Shown piece by piece: positions 36,751 to 46,813 of a stretch of 64,000 bases of DNA (position 1 is its first letter; each line of letters begins with the position of its first letter). The position numbers and the translations under genes were made by a program. Origin of the DNA: Lysobacteraceae bacterium (lineage in GTDB: Bacteria; Pseudomonadota; Gammaproteobacteria; Xanthomonadales; Xanthomonadaceae); assembly GCA_024508915.1 (NCBI GenBank), contig JANINR010000146.1:30018-94017 (forward strand), read 5' to 3'. Below the pieces are notes generated by a model. It was given only the letters and a program-made list of their open reading frames with translations. It was not told where the DNA came from and did not search any database.

Positions 36751-37884
36751 CAGCCGGGCGACGACGGGCGCGACCTGCGCCTGCCGGCCCAGCCCCTCGC
36801 CGACGCGCCGCAGTGCGTCGGCGAGTTCCACGGCGGCATCCGCCCGCAACGTCGCATGCCCCACCTTGCGGCCCGCGCGCGGCGACTTGCCGTAATCGTG
36901 CCAGTGGCCGCCCGCCTCGCGCAGCACCGGCGCGGGATCCGGCATCTCGCCGATCCAGTTGAGCATGCAGGCGCGGCCCACCAGGCGCGTGTCGCCCAGC
37001 GGCAGGCCGAGGACCGCGCGCAAATGGTTCTGGAACTGCGAGGTCTCGCTGCCCTCGATCGTCCAGTGGCCGGAGTTGTGCACGCGCGGCGCCAGTTCGT
37101 TGGCGAGCAGCACGCCGTCGCGGCAGAACAGCTCGAGCGCGAAGACGCCGACGTAGCCCAGCGCTTCGGCGAGGGCGCGCGCATGCGCGACCGCCGTCGC
37201 CTCGAGCGCTGCATCCACCGCGGCCGGCGCGAGGCTGGCCGACAGCACGCCGTCGACGTGCCAGTTCTCGGTCAGCGGCCAGGTGCGGAAATCGCCGTCG
37301 CGGCCGCGGACCGCGACCACCGACAGCTCGCGCTCGAACGGGACGAACGCCTCGAGGATCAAGCCGACCTTGCCGGCCTGCGCGCCGAGGGCCTCCCACG
37401 CCGGGGCGACGTCGGCGGCGGCGCGAAGGCGGAACTGGCCCTTGCCGTCGTAGCCGAGGCGGCGTGTCTTCAGGATGCACGGCGTGCCGATGCGGGCGAC
37501 CGCCGCGTCGAGTTCCCCGCGCGTGGCGACCGGCGCGAAATCGGGCACGGGGATGCCGAGCTCGCGGAACAGCGTCTTCTCCGCCAGGCGGTCCTGCGCG
37601 GTGGCCAGCGCGCGCGGGCTGGGGAACACGGGCACGCGCGCCGACAGCCAGCGCGCCGATTCGGCGGGCACGTTCTCGAAGTCGAAGGTCGCCACGTCGA
37701 TGCGCGAGGCGAACTCGGCGAGCATGGCCTCGTCGCGGTAATCGCCCACGACCATCGGCGCGAACTGCGCCGCGCAGGCTTCCGCGGACGTGTCCATCAC
37801 CAGGAAGCGCACGCCCAGCGGCGCGCCTGACAACGCGAGCATGCGGGCCAGCTGGCCGCCGCCGAGGATGCCGACCGTGGTCAT
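36742..37884 (-). CDS. purK: N5-carboxyaminoimidazole ribonucleotide synthase
   Basis: [31 protein letters not shown]...[28 protein letters not shown]. Confidence 0.97.
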   Translation of the reverse strand: MTTVGILGGGQLARMLALSGAPLGVRFLVMDTSAEACAAQFAPMVVGDYRDEAMLAEFASRIDVATFDFENVPAESARWLSARVPVFPSPRALATAQDRLAEKTLFRELGIPVPDFAPVATRGELDAAVARIGTPCILKTRRLGYDGKGQFRLRAAADVAPAWEALGAQAGKVGLILEAFVPFERELSVVAVRGRDGDFRTWPLTENWHVDGVLSASLAPAAVDAALEATAVAHARALAEALGYVGVFALELFCRDGVLLANELAPRVHNSGHWTIEGSETSQFQNHLRAVLGLPLGDTRLVGRACMLNWIGEMPDPAPVLREAGGHWHDYGKSPRAGRKVGHATLRADAAVELADALRRVGEGLGRQAQVAPVVARLSA

Positions 37885-38408
37885 TTCCGCGGATCGTCGT
37901 TCGACGCGACGTCGTCCGTCTGGCGCTGCCGGAACGCTTCGAGCGCCGCGGCGACCTCCGCGTGGTCCGCCGCCAGCATCGCCGCCGCGAACAGCGCCGC
38001 ATTCGCCGCGCCGGCGTTGCCGATGGCGAAGGTGGCGACCGGGATGCCGGCGGGCATCTGCACGATGGACAGCAGCGAATCCATGCCGTTCAGCGCCTTG
38101 GATTGCACCGGCACGCCGAGCACCGGCACCGCGGTCTTGGCCGCGAGCATGCCGGGCAGGTGCGCCGCGCCGCCGGCGCCGGCGATGATCGCGCGCAGGC
38201 CGCGCGCGGCGGCCGTCGCGGCGTAGTCGAACAGGGCGTCGGGCGTGCGATGGGCGGAGACCACGCGCACCTCGTGCGGCACGCCGAGCTGCTCCAGTCG
38301 CACGGCGGCGTGCTGCATCGTCTCCCAGTCGGAGCGCGAACCCATCACGATGCCCACGAGCGGGGCGGCGCCCTCGCGCGGGCTGGCGGCATTCGGGGGA
38401 CTGGGCAT
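37881..38408 (-). CDS. purE: N5-carboxyaminoimidazole ribonucleotide mutase
   Basis: [18 protein letters not shown]...[15 protein letters not shown]...[18 protein letters not shown]. Confidence 0.97.
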   Translation of the reverse strand: MPSPPNAASPREGAAPLVGIVMGSRSDWETMQHAAVRLEQLGVPHEVRVVSAHRTPDALFDYAATAAARGLRAIIAGAGGAAHLPGMLAAKTAVPVLGVPVQSKALNGMDSLLSIVQMPAGIPVATFAIGNAGAANAALFAAAMLAADHAEVAAALEAFRQRQTDDVASNDDPRK

Positions 38409-38474
38409 GCGGGCTCCGGTACCTGCCGTGCAAAACGGTATTCTAGCGGCCAACCCCGACGACGCCACCCCGCC

Positions 38475-38744
38475 ATGGACCGCAAGCTGCTCGACATCCT
38501 CGCCTGCCCCGCCACGCGCCAGCCGCTGGCGCTGCTGGAGCGCGACGGCCTCGACGCCATGAACCGGGCGATCGCCGCCGGCACCGTGCGCCGGCGCGAT
38601 GACGCGGCCCAGGCGGAGCCGTTGCGCGAGGCGCTGGTCACCCGCGACCGCAAGCTCGTCTACCGCATCGACGACGGCATCCCGGTCCTCCTTGCGGACG
38701 AGGGCATCGGCACGTCGCAGGTGCCCGGTTTCCCGGGCGCCTGA
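38475..38744 (+). CDS. Trm112 family protein
   Basis: [18 protein letters not shown]...[19 protein letters not shown]. Confidence 0.92.
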   Translation: MDRKLLDILACPATRQPLALLERDGLDAMNRAIAAGTVRRRDDAAQAEPLREALVTRDRKLVYRIDDGIPVLLADEGIGTSQVPGFPGA

Positions 38745-38745
38745 C

Positions 38746-39645
38746 GTGGCGCCGTCCGCCGCGCCCGCGGGCGGCGCCGCCGCGCCGCCGCCGGCCGACC
38801 AGGTCGATTCCGACGTCGCCCGCGCCCTCGCCGAGGACATCGGCAGCGGCGACGTCACCGCCGCGCTGCTTCCGGACGCCGAAGACGTCGCGTACCTGCT
38901 GTGCAAGGAAGACGCGGTGGTGTGCGGCCGCCCCTGGTTCGACGCCTGCCACCGCGCGCTGGATCCCGGCGTGCGCATCCACTGGCGCGTGGCGGAAGGC
39001 GATCGCGTCGCCGCGGGCACGGTGCTCGCGACCCTCGCCGGCCGCAGCCGCGCGCTCGTGACCGCCGAACGCACCGCGCTGAACTTCCTGCAGACGCTGT
39101 CGGGCACCGCCACCACCACCGCCCGCTACGCCGATGCGCTGCGCGGCACCGCCACGCGCGTGCTCGACACGCGCAAGACGCTGCCGGGATTGCGCATCGC
39201 GCAGAAATACGCCGTGCGTTGCGGCGGCGGCGGGAACCACCGCATGGGCCTGTACGACACGGTGATGCTGAAGGAGAACCACGTGCGCGCGGCCGGCTCC
39301 ATCGCCGCGGCGGTGGCCGCCGCGCGCGCGCTGCACCCGGCGCTGCCGCTGGTCGTGGAGGTCGAGGACCTCGCGCAGCTGCGCGAAGCCCTCACGGCGG
39401 GCTGCGACCGCGTGCTGATCGACGATTTCGACCGCGACTCCCGGCGCGAGGCGGTCCGCATCGCGCGCGCCGCGCCGTTCGACGGCCGCATCCCGCTCGA
39501 AGCGTCCGGCAGCGTCGACCTCGACGCGCTGCGCGCGATCGCCGACGACGGCGTGGACTATGTCTCGATCGGCGCGCTCACCAAGCACGTGCGCGCCATC
39601 GACCTGTCGATGAAGCTCGGGCCGCCGCCATGCCCGGCCTCCTGA
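38746..39645 (+). CDS. nadC: Nicotinate-nucleotide pyrophosphorylase (carboxylating)
   Basis: [13 protein letters not shown]...[19 protein letters not shown]...[36 protein letters not shown] start. Confidence 0.95.
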   Translation: MAPSAAPAGGAAAPPPADQVDSDVARALAEDIGSGDVTAALLPDAEDVAYLLCKEDAVVCGRPWFDACHRALDPGVRIHWRVAEGDRVAAGTVLATLAGRSRALVTAERTALNFLQTLSGTATTTARYADALRGTATRVLDTRKTLPGLRIAQKYAVRCGGGGNHRMGLYDTVMLKENHVRAAGSIAAAVAAARALHPALPLVVEVEDLAQLREALTAGCDRVLIDDFDRDSRREAVRIARAAPFDGRIPLEASGSVDLDALRAIADDGVDYVSIGALTKHVRAIDLSMKLGPPPCPAS

Positions 39646-39956
39646 TCCTGCTGATCGTCGTGGTGCTGGGCTGGGCCTTCTGGAGCTCCGCCCGCGCCGC
39701 CGCCGAGCGGGCCGAGGAGGCCGGCCGCGACGCCTGCCACGCCGCCGGGGTGCAGTGGCTCGACCAGACGGTCCACGCCAGCGGGTTGCGGCTGCGCCGC
39801 GGCGAGGACGGTCGGCTCGGCTTCGAGCGCACTTTCCGCTTCGAATATTCCGAGGACGGCCAGGACCGGCACGTTGGCCGCCTCGTCATCCGCGGCGACC
39901 GCCTGGTCGCCTTCAGCGGGCCCGTGCGCCGTCCCCAGGTCCACTCTCTCCACTGA
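39630..39956 (+). CDS. DUF3301 domain-containing protein
   Basis: [57 protein letters not shown]...FRFEYSEDGQDRHVGRL. Confidence 0.8.
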   Translation: MPGLLILLIVVVLGWAFWSSARAAAERAEEAGRDACHAAGVQWLDQTVHASGLRLRRGEDGRLGFERTFRFEYSEDGQDRHVGRLVIRGDRLVAFSGPVRRPQVHSLH

Positions 39957-40124
39957 CCTCGCCCAGCGCCGCCGCCCTCATTCCGTGAGGGCGCCCGGGC
40001 TTCATGACTGCCCACACGAGAGCGTCTCGGCTTCGGGTCTGGGCGGTGGCAGCGTGCCGGGTCCCGGAAGGGCCTGCGCACTCCGCGGCGACCCTCTCAC
40101 GAAGCGAAAAGCAGTCCCCGCGCC

Positions 40125-40583
40125 CTATTTGACGATGCGGAGATGGGGGCCGCGCCGGGGCGGCGTGTCGGCGGGCGGCGGCGTGTCGTCGCCCGGCGGC
40201 TCGTCTTCCGCGGAAGCCTCCGGTGGCGGCGCCTCCGGTCCGGCCGCGCTGCCGTCGTCGGGGAGCGCCATGCCCTGCCCCGTCTCGCGCGCATAGATGG
40301 CCAGGATCGCGTCGACCGGCACGATCACCGCGTGGCTCACGCCGCCGAAGCGCGCGGTGAAGGCGACCGCGTCGTTGTCCATGTCGAGGTGCGCGACGGC
40401 GCGCGCGGCGATGTTGAGCACGACCTTGCCGTCCTTGACGGTGTGTGGCGGGACGCGCACGCCGGGACGCGTGGCATCCACCAGCAGGTGCGGCGTCATG
40501 CCGTTGTCCGCGATCCACTCGTACAGCGCCCGCAGCAGGTACGGGCGGTGGCTGGTCATCCGCGGCGCAGGGGCATCGCTCAT
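40125..40583 (-). CDS. sspB: ClpXP protease specificity-enhancing factor SspB
   Basis: MTSHRPYLLRALYEWIADNGMTPHLLVDA...VVLNIAARAVAHLDMDNDAVAFTARFGG; downstream of sspA. Confidence 0.93.
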   Translation of the reverse strand: MSDAPAPRMTSHRPYLLRALYEWIADNGMTPHLLVDATRPGVRVPPHTVKDGKVVLNIAARAVAHLDMDNDAVAFTARFGGVSHAVIVPVDAILAIYARETGQGMALPDDGSAAGPEAPPPEASAEDEPPGDDTPPPADTPPRRGPHLRIVK

Positions 40584-40604
40584 TCCGGCCGCCTCATCGC
40601 AGCG

Positions 40605-41240
40605 TCATTCCGGCATCGGTCGCAGGTTGCGTTCCTGCGGCGTCAGGCTGCGCGCGAAGCCCGGGTTGCGGAAGATGCGGTTGCCGTAGTCCTCGATCGC
40701 CTTGCCGTCCTTCGGCAGGGCGATGCCGAGCGAGTCCAGGCGCCAGATGATCGGCGCCATCGCGCAGTCGGCCAGGCTCATCTCGGGATTGAGGAAGAAC
40801 TTGCTGGCCTTGAACAGCGGCACCGACGCGGTCAGCAGTTCCTTCAGCCGCTTGCGGCCGGCTTCGGCCTGCTGCTTGTTGCCGAGCTGGATCGCCTGCA
40901 CCTGCGGGACCCAGTCGTGCTCGATGCGCAGCATCGCGAGCCGCAGGCGCGCCCGCGACAGCGGATCGACCGGCATCAGCGGGGGGTGCGGATAGCGCTC
41001 GTCCAGGTACTCGCTGACGACGCTGGCCGCGTACAGCACCAGCTCGCGCTCGACCAGCGTCGGCACCGAGTGGTAGGGATTCAGGTCGAGCAGGTCCTCG
41101 GGGGGATTCTGCGGGTCGACCGGGATGAAGTCGTAGGTGACGCCCTTCGCGGCCAGTACCAGGCGCACGCGATGGCACAACACGTCGTCGACGGAAGAAA
41201 ACAGGGTCAGTGCATTCCGCATGCGCAGGCTCGTCGCCAT
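40605..41240 (-). CDS. sspA: Stringent starvation protein A (GST fold)
   Basis: LTLFSSVDDVLCHRVRLVLAAKGVTYDFIPVDPQNPPEDLLDLNPYHSVPTLVERELVLYAA. Confidence 0.92.
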   Translation of the reverse strand: MATSLRMRNALTLFSSVDDVLCHRVRLVLAAKGVTYDFIPVDPQNPPEDLLDLNPYHSVPTLVERELVLYAASVVSEYLDERYPHPPLMPVDPLSRARLRLAMLRIEHDWVPQVQAIQLGNKQQAEAGRKRLKELLTASVPLFKASKFFLNPEMSLADCAMAPIIWRLDSLGIALPKDGKAIEDYGNRIFRNPGFARSLTPQERNLRPMPE

Positions 41241-41324
41241 CATCGGCCCTTCTCCGGCGACCGGATCCGCCGGCCGCACTCCGGCGCCGCCCACCCCGTG
41301 CGGGCGGTCGCCTCCCCGGTTCCC

Positions 41325-42089
41325 TCAGTGCACGTCGCGCCAGTATTCCTTCTTCAACAGCCAGGCGAGGAACGTGAAGAACGCCAGGAACAGCACGACC
41401 CAGACGCCCATGGACTGGCGCTTGAGCGCGGCGGGCTCGCCGGCGTACTCGAGGAAAGCGGTGATGTCGCGCACGGTCTGGTCGAACTGCGCGGGCGTCT
41501 GCGAACCCGGCTGCGCCAGCACCAGCTTCTCGACCGGGCGCTCCCCGCCCGCGTCTGCGGCGCCGAACTCGGCATGCTGCAGGCCCTGCATCTCCCACAG
41601 CGGGTTCGGCATGGACGCGTTCGGGAACACGGTGTTGTTCCAGCCCACCGGCCGCGCCTCGTCGAGGTAGAACGACTTCAGGTAAGCGGAGATCCAGTTG
41701 CTGCCGCGCACGCGCGCGATCACGCTCAGGTCCGGCGGCATCTTGCCGAAGAACTGCGTCCCGTCGGCTTCGGTCATCGCGACGCGGACCTGCTCGCCCG
41801 GCTTGGCGCCGATGAAGTTGAGGTTGGCCTGGACGTCGTCCTCCGACAGGCCCAGGTCCTCGGCCATGCGCGAATAGCGCAGGTACTTCAGCGAATGGCA
41901 GCCGGAGCAGTAGTTCATGTACAGCTTGGCGCCGCGCTGCAGCGACGCCTGGTCGCCGAGGTCGGTGCCCGCGTTCGGCAGGGCCGCGCCCTCTTCCGCC
42001 GCGAAGGCAGGGGTCGCGGCGGCGGCGGCGAGCAGGGCGCCGGCGGCCAGGACGATCAACTTCTTCACGATGCGCTGCCCCTTAGTCAT
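41325..42089 (-). CDS. petC: Cytochrome bc1 complex cytochrome c1
   Basis: CSGCHSLKYLRYSRMAEDLGL...; C-terminal TM anchor. Confidence 0.96.
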   Translation of the reverse strand: MTKGQRIVKKLIVLAAGALLAAAAATPAFAAEEGAALPNAGTDLGDQASLQRGAKLYMNYCSGCHSLKYLRYSRMAEDLGLSEDDVQANLNFIGAKPGEQVRVAMTEADGTQFFGKMPPDLSVIARVRGSNWISAYLKSFYLDEARPVGWNNTVFPNASMPNPLWEMQGLQHAEFGAADAGGERPVEKLVLAQPGSQTPAQFDQTVRDITAFLEYAGEPAALKRQSMGVWVVLFLAFFTFLAWLLKKEYWRDVH

Positions 42090-43353
42090 GCGTCGTCACC
42101 CGCTCCGGCACCGGCTTGGTCCTGTCCAGCTTGGTCCACAGCGGCATGGTGATGAAGAACGCGTAGTAGAGGAAGGTCAGGATGCGGCCGATGATGGTCT
42201 CGACCGGGTCGGTGCCCGGGCCGGCGCCGATCTTCATCAGCCACAGGAACGAGACCACGAACATGGCGAGCATCGCCCACGACAGCTTGCCGCGGTAGCG
42301 ATAGGACTTCACCGGGCTCTTGTCGAGCCACGGGGTGAGGAACAGCAGCACGATGGCGCCGAACATCACCAGCACGCCCCACAGCTTGATCCCGAAGAAC
42401 GACGGCACGACGCGCAGCATCGCGTAGTACGGGGTGAAGTACCACACCGGCTTGATGTGCTGCGGCGTGACCAGCGGGTTGGCCTCGGTGAAGTTGTCGT
42501 GCTCGAGGAACCAGCCGCCGAAGGTCGGCGCGAAGAAGATGATGAACGCCGCCAGCACCAGGAAGAAGCCGACGCCGAACAGGTCCTTCACCGTGTAGTA
42601 CGGGTGGAACGGGATGCCGTCGGTCGGCGCGGTGGTCGACCAGCGGTTGCCCTTCGGGCCCTTCTTGATCTCGACGCCGTCCGGGTTGTTGGAGCCGACT
42701 TCGTGCAGTGCGCCCAGGTGCAGCACGACCAGCAGCAGCAGGACCAGCGGCAGCGCGATGACGTGCAGCGCGAAGAAGCGGTTCAGCGTGGCGTCGGACG
42801 GGATGAAGTCGCCCATGATCCATTCGGTCAGGCCGTTGCCGATCACCGGGATCGCGCCGAACAGCGAGATGATCACCTTCGCGCCCCAGAACGACATCTG
42901 GCCCCACGGCAGCACGTAGCCCATGAAGGCCTCGGCCATCAGCACGAGGTAGATCACCATGCCCAGCAGCCACACCAGCTCGCGCGGCTTGCGGTAGGAG
43001 CCGTACATCAGGCCGCGGAACATGTGCAGGTAGACGACGACGAAGAACAGGGAGGCGCCGGTGCTGTGCATGTAGCGGATCAGCCAGCCCCACTCCACGT
43101 CGCGCATGATGTATTCGACGGAACCGAAGGCCTCGGCGGCGCTCGGCTTGAAGTGCATCGTCAGGAAGATGCCGGTCACGATCTGGTTGACCAGCACCAG
43201 CAGCGCGAGCGAGCCGAAGAAGTACCAGAAGTTGAAGTTCTTCGGCGCGTAGTACTCGGTCATGTGCTTGCGGTACGCCGGCATCATGCCGGGCGCGCGC
43301 GCGTTGACCCAGTCCATCACGTTGGCGGCGGTACGGGAGATGATGTTGGCCAT
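42082..43353 (-). CDS. petB: Cytochrome bc1 complex cytochrome b
   Basis: FGSLALLVLVNQIVTGIFLTMHFKPSAAEAFGSVEYIMRDVEWGWLIRYMHSTGASLFF. Confidence 0.97.
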   Translation of the reverse strand: MANIISRTAANVMDWVNARAPGMMPAYRKHMTEYYAPKNFNFWYFFGSLALLVLVNQIVTGIFLTMHFKPSAAEAFGSVEYIMRDVEWGWLIRYMHSTGASLFFVVVYLHMFRGLMYGSYRKPRELVWLLGMVIYLVLMAEAFMGYVLPWGQMSFWGAKVIISLFGAIPVIGNGLTEWIMGDFIPSDATLNRFFALHVIALPLVLLLLVVLHLGALHEVGSNNPDGVEIKKGPKGNRWSTTAPTDGIPFHPYYTVKDLFGVGFFLVLAAFIIFFAPTFGGWFLEHDNFTEANPLVTPQHIKPVWYFTPYYAMLRVVPSFFGIKLWGVLVMFGAIVLLFLTPWLDKSPVKSYRYRGKLSWAMLAMFVVSFLWLMKIGAGPGTDPVETIIGRILTFLYYAFFITMPLWTKLDRTKPVPERVTTHD

Positions 43354-43356
43354 GGC

Positions 43357-43974
43357 TTACGCGGCTCCCGTGGCGTTGGCGGGATCGACGCCGATGACCA
43401 GCGTGCTGTCGTTCTCGAAGTGGTACGGCGGCACCGGCAGGTTGGCCGGGGCCGGCATGCCGGAATACACGCGGCCCGCGAGGTCGTAGCGCGACTTGTG
43501 GCAGGGACAGAAGTAGCCGCCCTTCCACTCCGGGTCGAACGGCTGCGGCTTGAGTTCGGGCACGAACTCGGGGGCGCAGCCGAGGTGGGTGCAGACCGCG
43601 ACCAGCACGAGGATCTCGGGCTTGATCGAGCGCCATTCGTTCTTCGCGTAGGCGGGCTGCTGGTCGGTGTTGTCCGACTTCGGGTCGAGCAGCAGCGGAT
43701 CCATCTGCGGCAGCGTCGCCAGCATCGCCTGCGAGCGCTTCGCGACGTAGACCGGCTGGCCGCGCCACTTGAGCGTGAGCTGCTGGCCCTCGGCCAGCGC
43801 ACTGATGTCCTGGGTGACCGGGGCGCCCGCCAGCTTGGCGCGCGCGCTCGGATTCCAGGACTTGATGAACGGGACCGCCAGGTACCCGGCTCCCACGGCC
43901 CCGACCACGGACGTGGTCGCGGTCAGGAACCGGCGCCGGCCCAGGTTCTCGGGACGCTCGCCTTCATTGCCCAT
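43357..43974 (-). CDS. petA: Ubiquinol-cytochrome c reductase Rieske iron-sulfur subunit
   Basis: RRRFLTATTSVVGAVGAGYLAVPFIKSWNPSARA; CTHLGC and FCPCHKSRYD. Confidence 0.97.
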   Translation of the reverse strand: MGNEGERPENLGRRRFLTATTSVVGAVGAGYLAVPFIKSWNPSARAKLAGAPVTQDISALAEGQQLTLKWRGQPVYVAKRSQAMLATLPQMDPLLLDPKSDNTDQQPAYAKNEWRSIKPEILVLVAVCTHLGCAPEFVPELKPQPFDPEWKGGYFCPCHKSRYDLAGRVYSGMPAPANLPVPPYHFENDSTLVIGVDPANATGAA

Positions 43975-44147
43975 CAGGCACTCCGCAAAGACTCGATGAC
44001 AGATCGGGCGCCCGCCCGGCCGAAGCCGGCGGCGGGCCGCCGCAAAGACGCTGAAGTGTAACGGAACGTGAATCCGCCGGACAATGTTTACCGCGCCGGC
44101 AGGAAGGGAAACCGGCCGGAAGCACCGGAAAACCAGGCACTTGCGGC

Positions 44148-45053
44148 CTAGCGCGAGGCGACGGTCCGGCGGTAGCGGTCGGCCAGCAGGCCCACGCGCT
44201 CGACGTAGCGCTGGGTCTCGGCGTAGGGGGGCACGCCCTTGTACTTGTCCACGGCGCCCTCGCCGGCGTTGTAGCCGGCCGCGGCCAGCCGCACGTTGCC
44301 GTCGAAGCGCTTGAGCAGCCACGCCAGGTACTGCACGCCGCCGCGGATGTTCTGCGCGGCATCGAAGGCGTCGCCCACGCCGAAGCGCCGGGCGGTCGCG
44401 GGCATGAGCTGCATCAGGCCCTGCGCGCCGACCCGCGAGAGCGCGCGCGGGTTGAACGCGGATTCGGCGTGGATGATCGCGCGGACCACGGCCTCGTCCA
44501 CGCCGTAGCGCCTGGACGCCGCGCTGATCTCGTCGTTGTACGCCGTGGTGTTGAGGCGCACGCGGCCGAAGTCCACGCCCGGGCGGCTGCTGCAGGCGTA
44601 GCAGGTCTCGACGTAGCTGTACTGGATCGTCTTCAGCGCGTCGACGCTGCCGCGCGGCCGCACGCTGGTGTAGTGGCGGACCCCGTCCTGGACGTAGGAG
44701 TAGACCTGGCCGCTGACGCGGCGCGAGCCGTCCCCTGCCGCGGGCTTGCTGCGGACGACGGCGGGCGCGGCGACGTCCGCGGTTCCGGTCGCCGCGGCGA
44801 CGGCGGGCGCCGGCTGCGCGGAAAAGGCGTCCGCCGCCGACGGGCCGGAGGTGCTGGCCGGCGCGCTGGCACGCGCCGCCGCGGAGCGCGACGGGAAGCT
44901 GCCCACGACCTTGCACTCCGCGCCGGGAATGCTGCGGCTGGAATAGCTGCGCGCCCCGTCCGCCCCGGTGCAGCGGTACACGTTGCCGGCCACCGCGGGC
45001 GCGGTGAGCAGCAGGCAGGCGATCGCGAAAAGTCCCCGGGCCCCCTTGGTCAT
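44148..45053 (-). CDS. Lytic transglycosylase domain-containing protein (Slt family)
   Basis: IIHAESAFNPRALSRVGAQGLMQLMPATARRFGVGDAFDAAQNIRGGVQYLAWLL; signal peptide. Confidence 0.92.
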   Translation of the reverse strand: MTKGARGLFAIACLLLTAPAVAGNVYRCTGADGARSYSSRSIPGAECKVVGSFPSRSAAARASAPASTSGPSAADAFSAQPAPAVAAATGTADVAAPAVVRSKPAAGDGSRRVSGQVYSYVQDGVRHYTSVRPRGSVDALKTIQYSYVETCYACSSRPGVDFGRVRLNTTAYNDEISAASRRYGVDEAVVRAIIHAESAFNPRALSRVGAQGLMQLMPATARRFGVGDAFDAAQNIRGGVQYLAWLLKRFDGNVRLAAAGYNAGEGAVDKYKGVPPYAETQRYVERVGLLADRYRRTVASR

Positions 45054-45232
45054 GCACGCAGTGTCCACCCATCACGCGCCGATGACAAGTGTTTGATTTT
45101 CCTGAACAAGGATCCGATTCATGGAATTCCGTGACGGGCCTCCCAAAGCCGGGCACCGCCTGCCCCGCCGGAGCCTTCGGCTAGACTTCGCGCCCCGGCG
45201 CGGATTCACCGCCGCCTCCCCGGACTGCCCAC

Positions 45233-46645
45233 ATGGCCGATTCGCCCCAGCCGCCGCGCGGCAAGCTCTACATCCAGACCCACGGATGCCAGATGAACGA
45301 GTACGACTCGGCCCGCATGGCCGACGTGCTCGCCGCCTCGGACGGGCTGGAACTGACCGATCGCGCCGAGGAGGCCGACGTCATCCTGGTCAACACCTGC
45401 TCGATCCGCGAGAAGGCCCAGGAGAAGGTCTTCAGCCAGCTCGGCCGCTGGCGCGCGCTCAAGGAGGGCGGGCGGCCAGTGCTGATCGGGGTCGGCGGCT
45501 GCGTGGCCTCCCAGGAAGGCGACGCGATCGTGAAGCGCGCGCCGTTCGTGGACCTCGTGTTCGGCCCGCAGACCCTGCACCGGCTGCCCGAGCTGATCCG
45601 CGACCGGCGCGAGAGCGGCCGGCCGCAGGTGGACATCAGCTTCCCCGAGATCGAGAAGTTCGACCGCCTGCCCGAGCCCCGCGCCGAGGGCCCGACCGCC
45701 TTCGTCTCGATCATGGAAGGCTGCTCGAAGTACTGCTCGTTCTGCGTGGTGCCCTACACCCGCGGCACCGAGATCAGCCGCCCGTTCGAGGACGTGCTGG
45801 TGGAAGTCGCCCAGCTCGCCGCGCAGGGCGTGCGCGAGGTGAACCTGCTCGGGCAGAACGTCAACGCCTATCGCGGGCCGATCTCGCCCGCCGGCGACCC
45901 CGCCGGCACGGCCGAGGACACCGCCGACCTCGCCCTGCTGATCCGCGCGATCGCGGAGATCGAAGGCATCGAGCGCATCCGCTTCACTACCTCCCATCCG
46001 CTCGAGTTCTCCGACTCGCTGGTGGAGGCGTACCGCGACGTGCCGAAGCTGGCGAACTACCTGCACCTGCCCGTGCAGTCGGGCAGCGACCGCATCCTCG
46101 CCGCGATGAAGCGCGGCTACACCGCGCTCGAGTTCAAGCAGAAGATCCGCAAGCTGCGCGCGGTGCGCCCCGGCATCTCGATCTCGTCCGACTTCATCGT
46201 CGGCTTCCCCGGCGAGACCGAAGCCGACTTCGAAAAGACGATGAAGCTGATCGAGGACGTCGGCTTCGACCAGTCGTTCTCGTTCATCTACTCGCGCCGC
46301 CCGGGCACGCCCGCGGCCGACCTCGAGGACGACACCCCCGCCGCGGAGAAGCACGCGCGGCTGGAACGGCTGCAGGCGCGCATCAACGCGCAGGCCGCGG
46401 CGATTTCCGCGGCCATGGTCGGGACCGTCCAGCGCGTCCTGGTGGAGGGCCATTCCCGCAAGGACCAGGCTGAATTGGCGGGAAAGACCGAAAACATGAA
46501 GACGGTCAACTTTCCGGGCCCGGCTTCGATGATCGGCAGCTTCGTCGATGTGGTAATTACTGCTGCACTGTCCAACTCGCTGCGCGGCAGGCCATGTTCA
46601 CCACCGGAAAGCATCCCAACCGCCATCTCCACGCGGCCCTGCTAG
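45233..46645 (+). CDS. miaB: tRNA-2-methylthio-N6-dimethylallyladenosine synthase
   Basis: [23 protein letters not shown]...[23 protein letters not shown] domain [13 protein letters not shown]...SLRG. Confidence 0.97.
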   Translation: MADSPQPPRGKLYIQTHGCQMNEYDSARMADVLAASDGLELTDRAEEADVILVNTCSIREKAQEKVFSQLGRWRALKEGGRPVLIGVGGCVASQEGDAIVKRAPFVDLVFGPQTLHRLPELIRDRRESGRPQVDISFPEIEKFDRLPEPRAEGPTAFVSIMEGCSKYCSFCVVPYTRGTEISRPFEDVLVEVAQLAAQGVREVNLLGQNVNAYRGPISPAGDPAGTAEDTADLALLIRAIAEIEGIERIRFTTSHPLEFSDSLVEAYRDVPKLANYLHLPVQSGSDRILAAMKRGYTALEFKQKIRKLRAVRPGISISSDFIVGFPGETEADFEKTMKLIEDVGFDQSFSFIYSRRPGTPAADLEDDTPAAEKHARLERLQARINAQAAAISAAMVGTVQRVLVEGHSRKDQAELAGKTENMKTVNFPGPASMIGSFVDVVITAALSNSLRGRPCSPPESIPTAISTRPC

Positions 46646-46809
46646 ACCTCGTCCTGGCGTGCGGCGCGATGGCCGCGCACGGCGGCGCGATCCGCCTCGA
46701 CAATCCCAACTGGGACCTCCTCCCCGACTGGCTCTGGCCCGGGCTGGCGGTGCTGTTCCTGCTCAGCGCGCTGTTCTCGTTCGGCAAGCACCGCGGCTCG
46801 CGCCGCTAG
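46594..46809 (+). CDS. Small putative membrane protein overlapping the miaB 3' end
   Basis: [71 protein letters not shown]; hydrophobic segment. Confidence 0.5.
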   Translation: MFTTGKHPNRHLHAALLDLVLACGAMAAHGGAIRLDNPNWDLLPDWLWPGLAVLFLLSALFSFGKHRGSRR

Positions 46810-46813
46810 CGGA

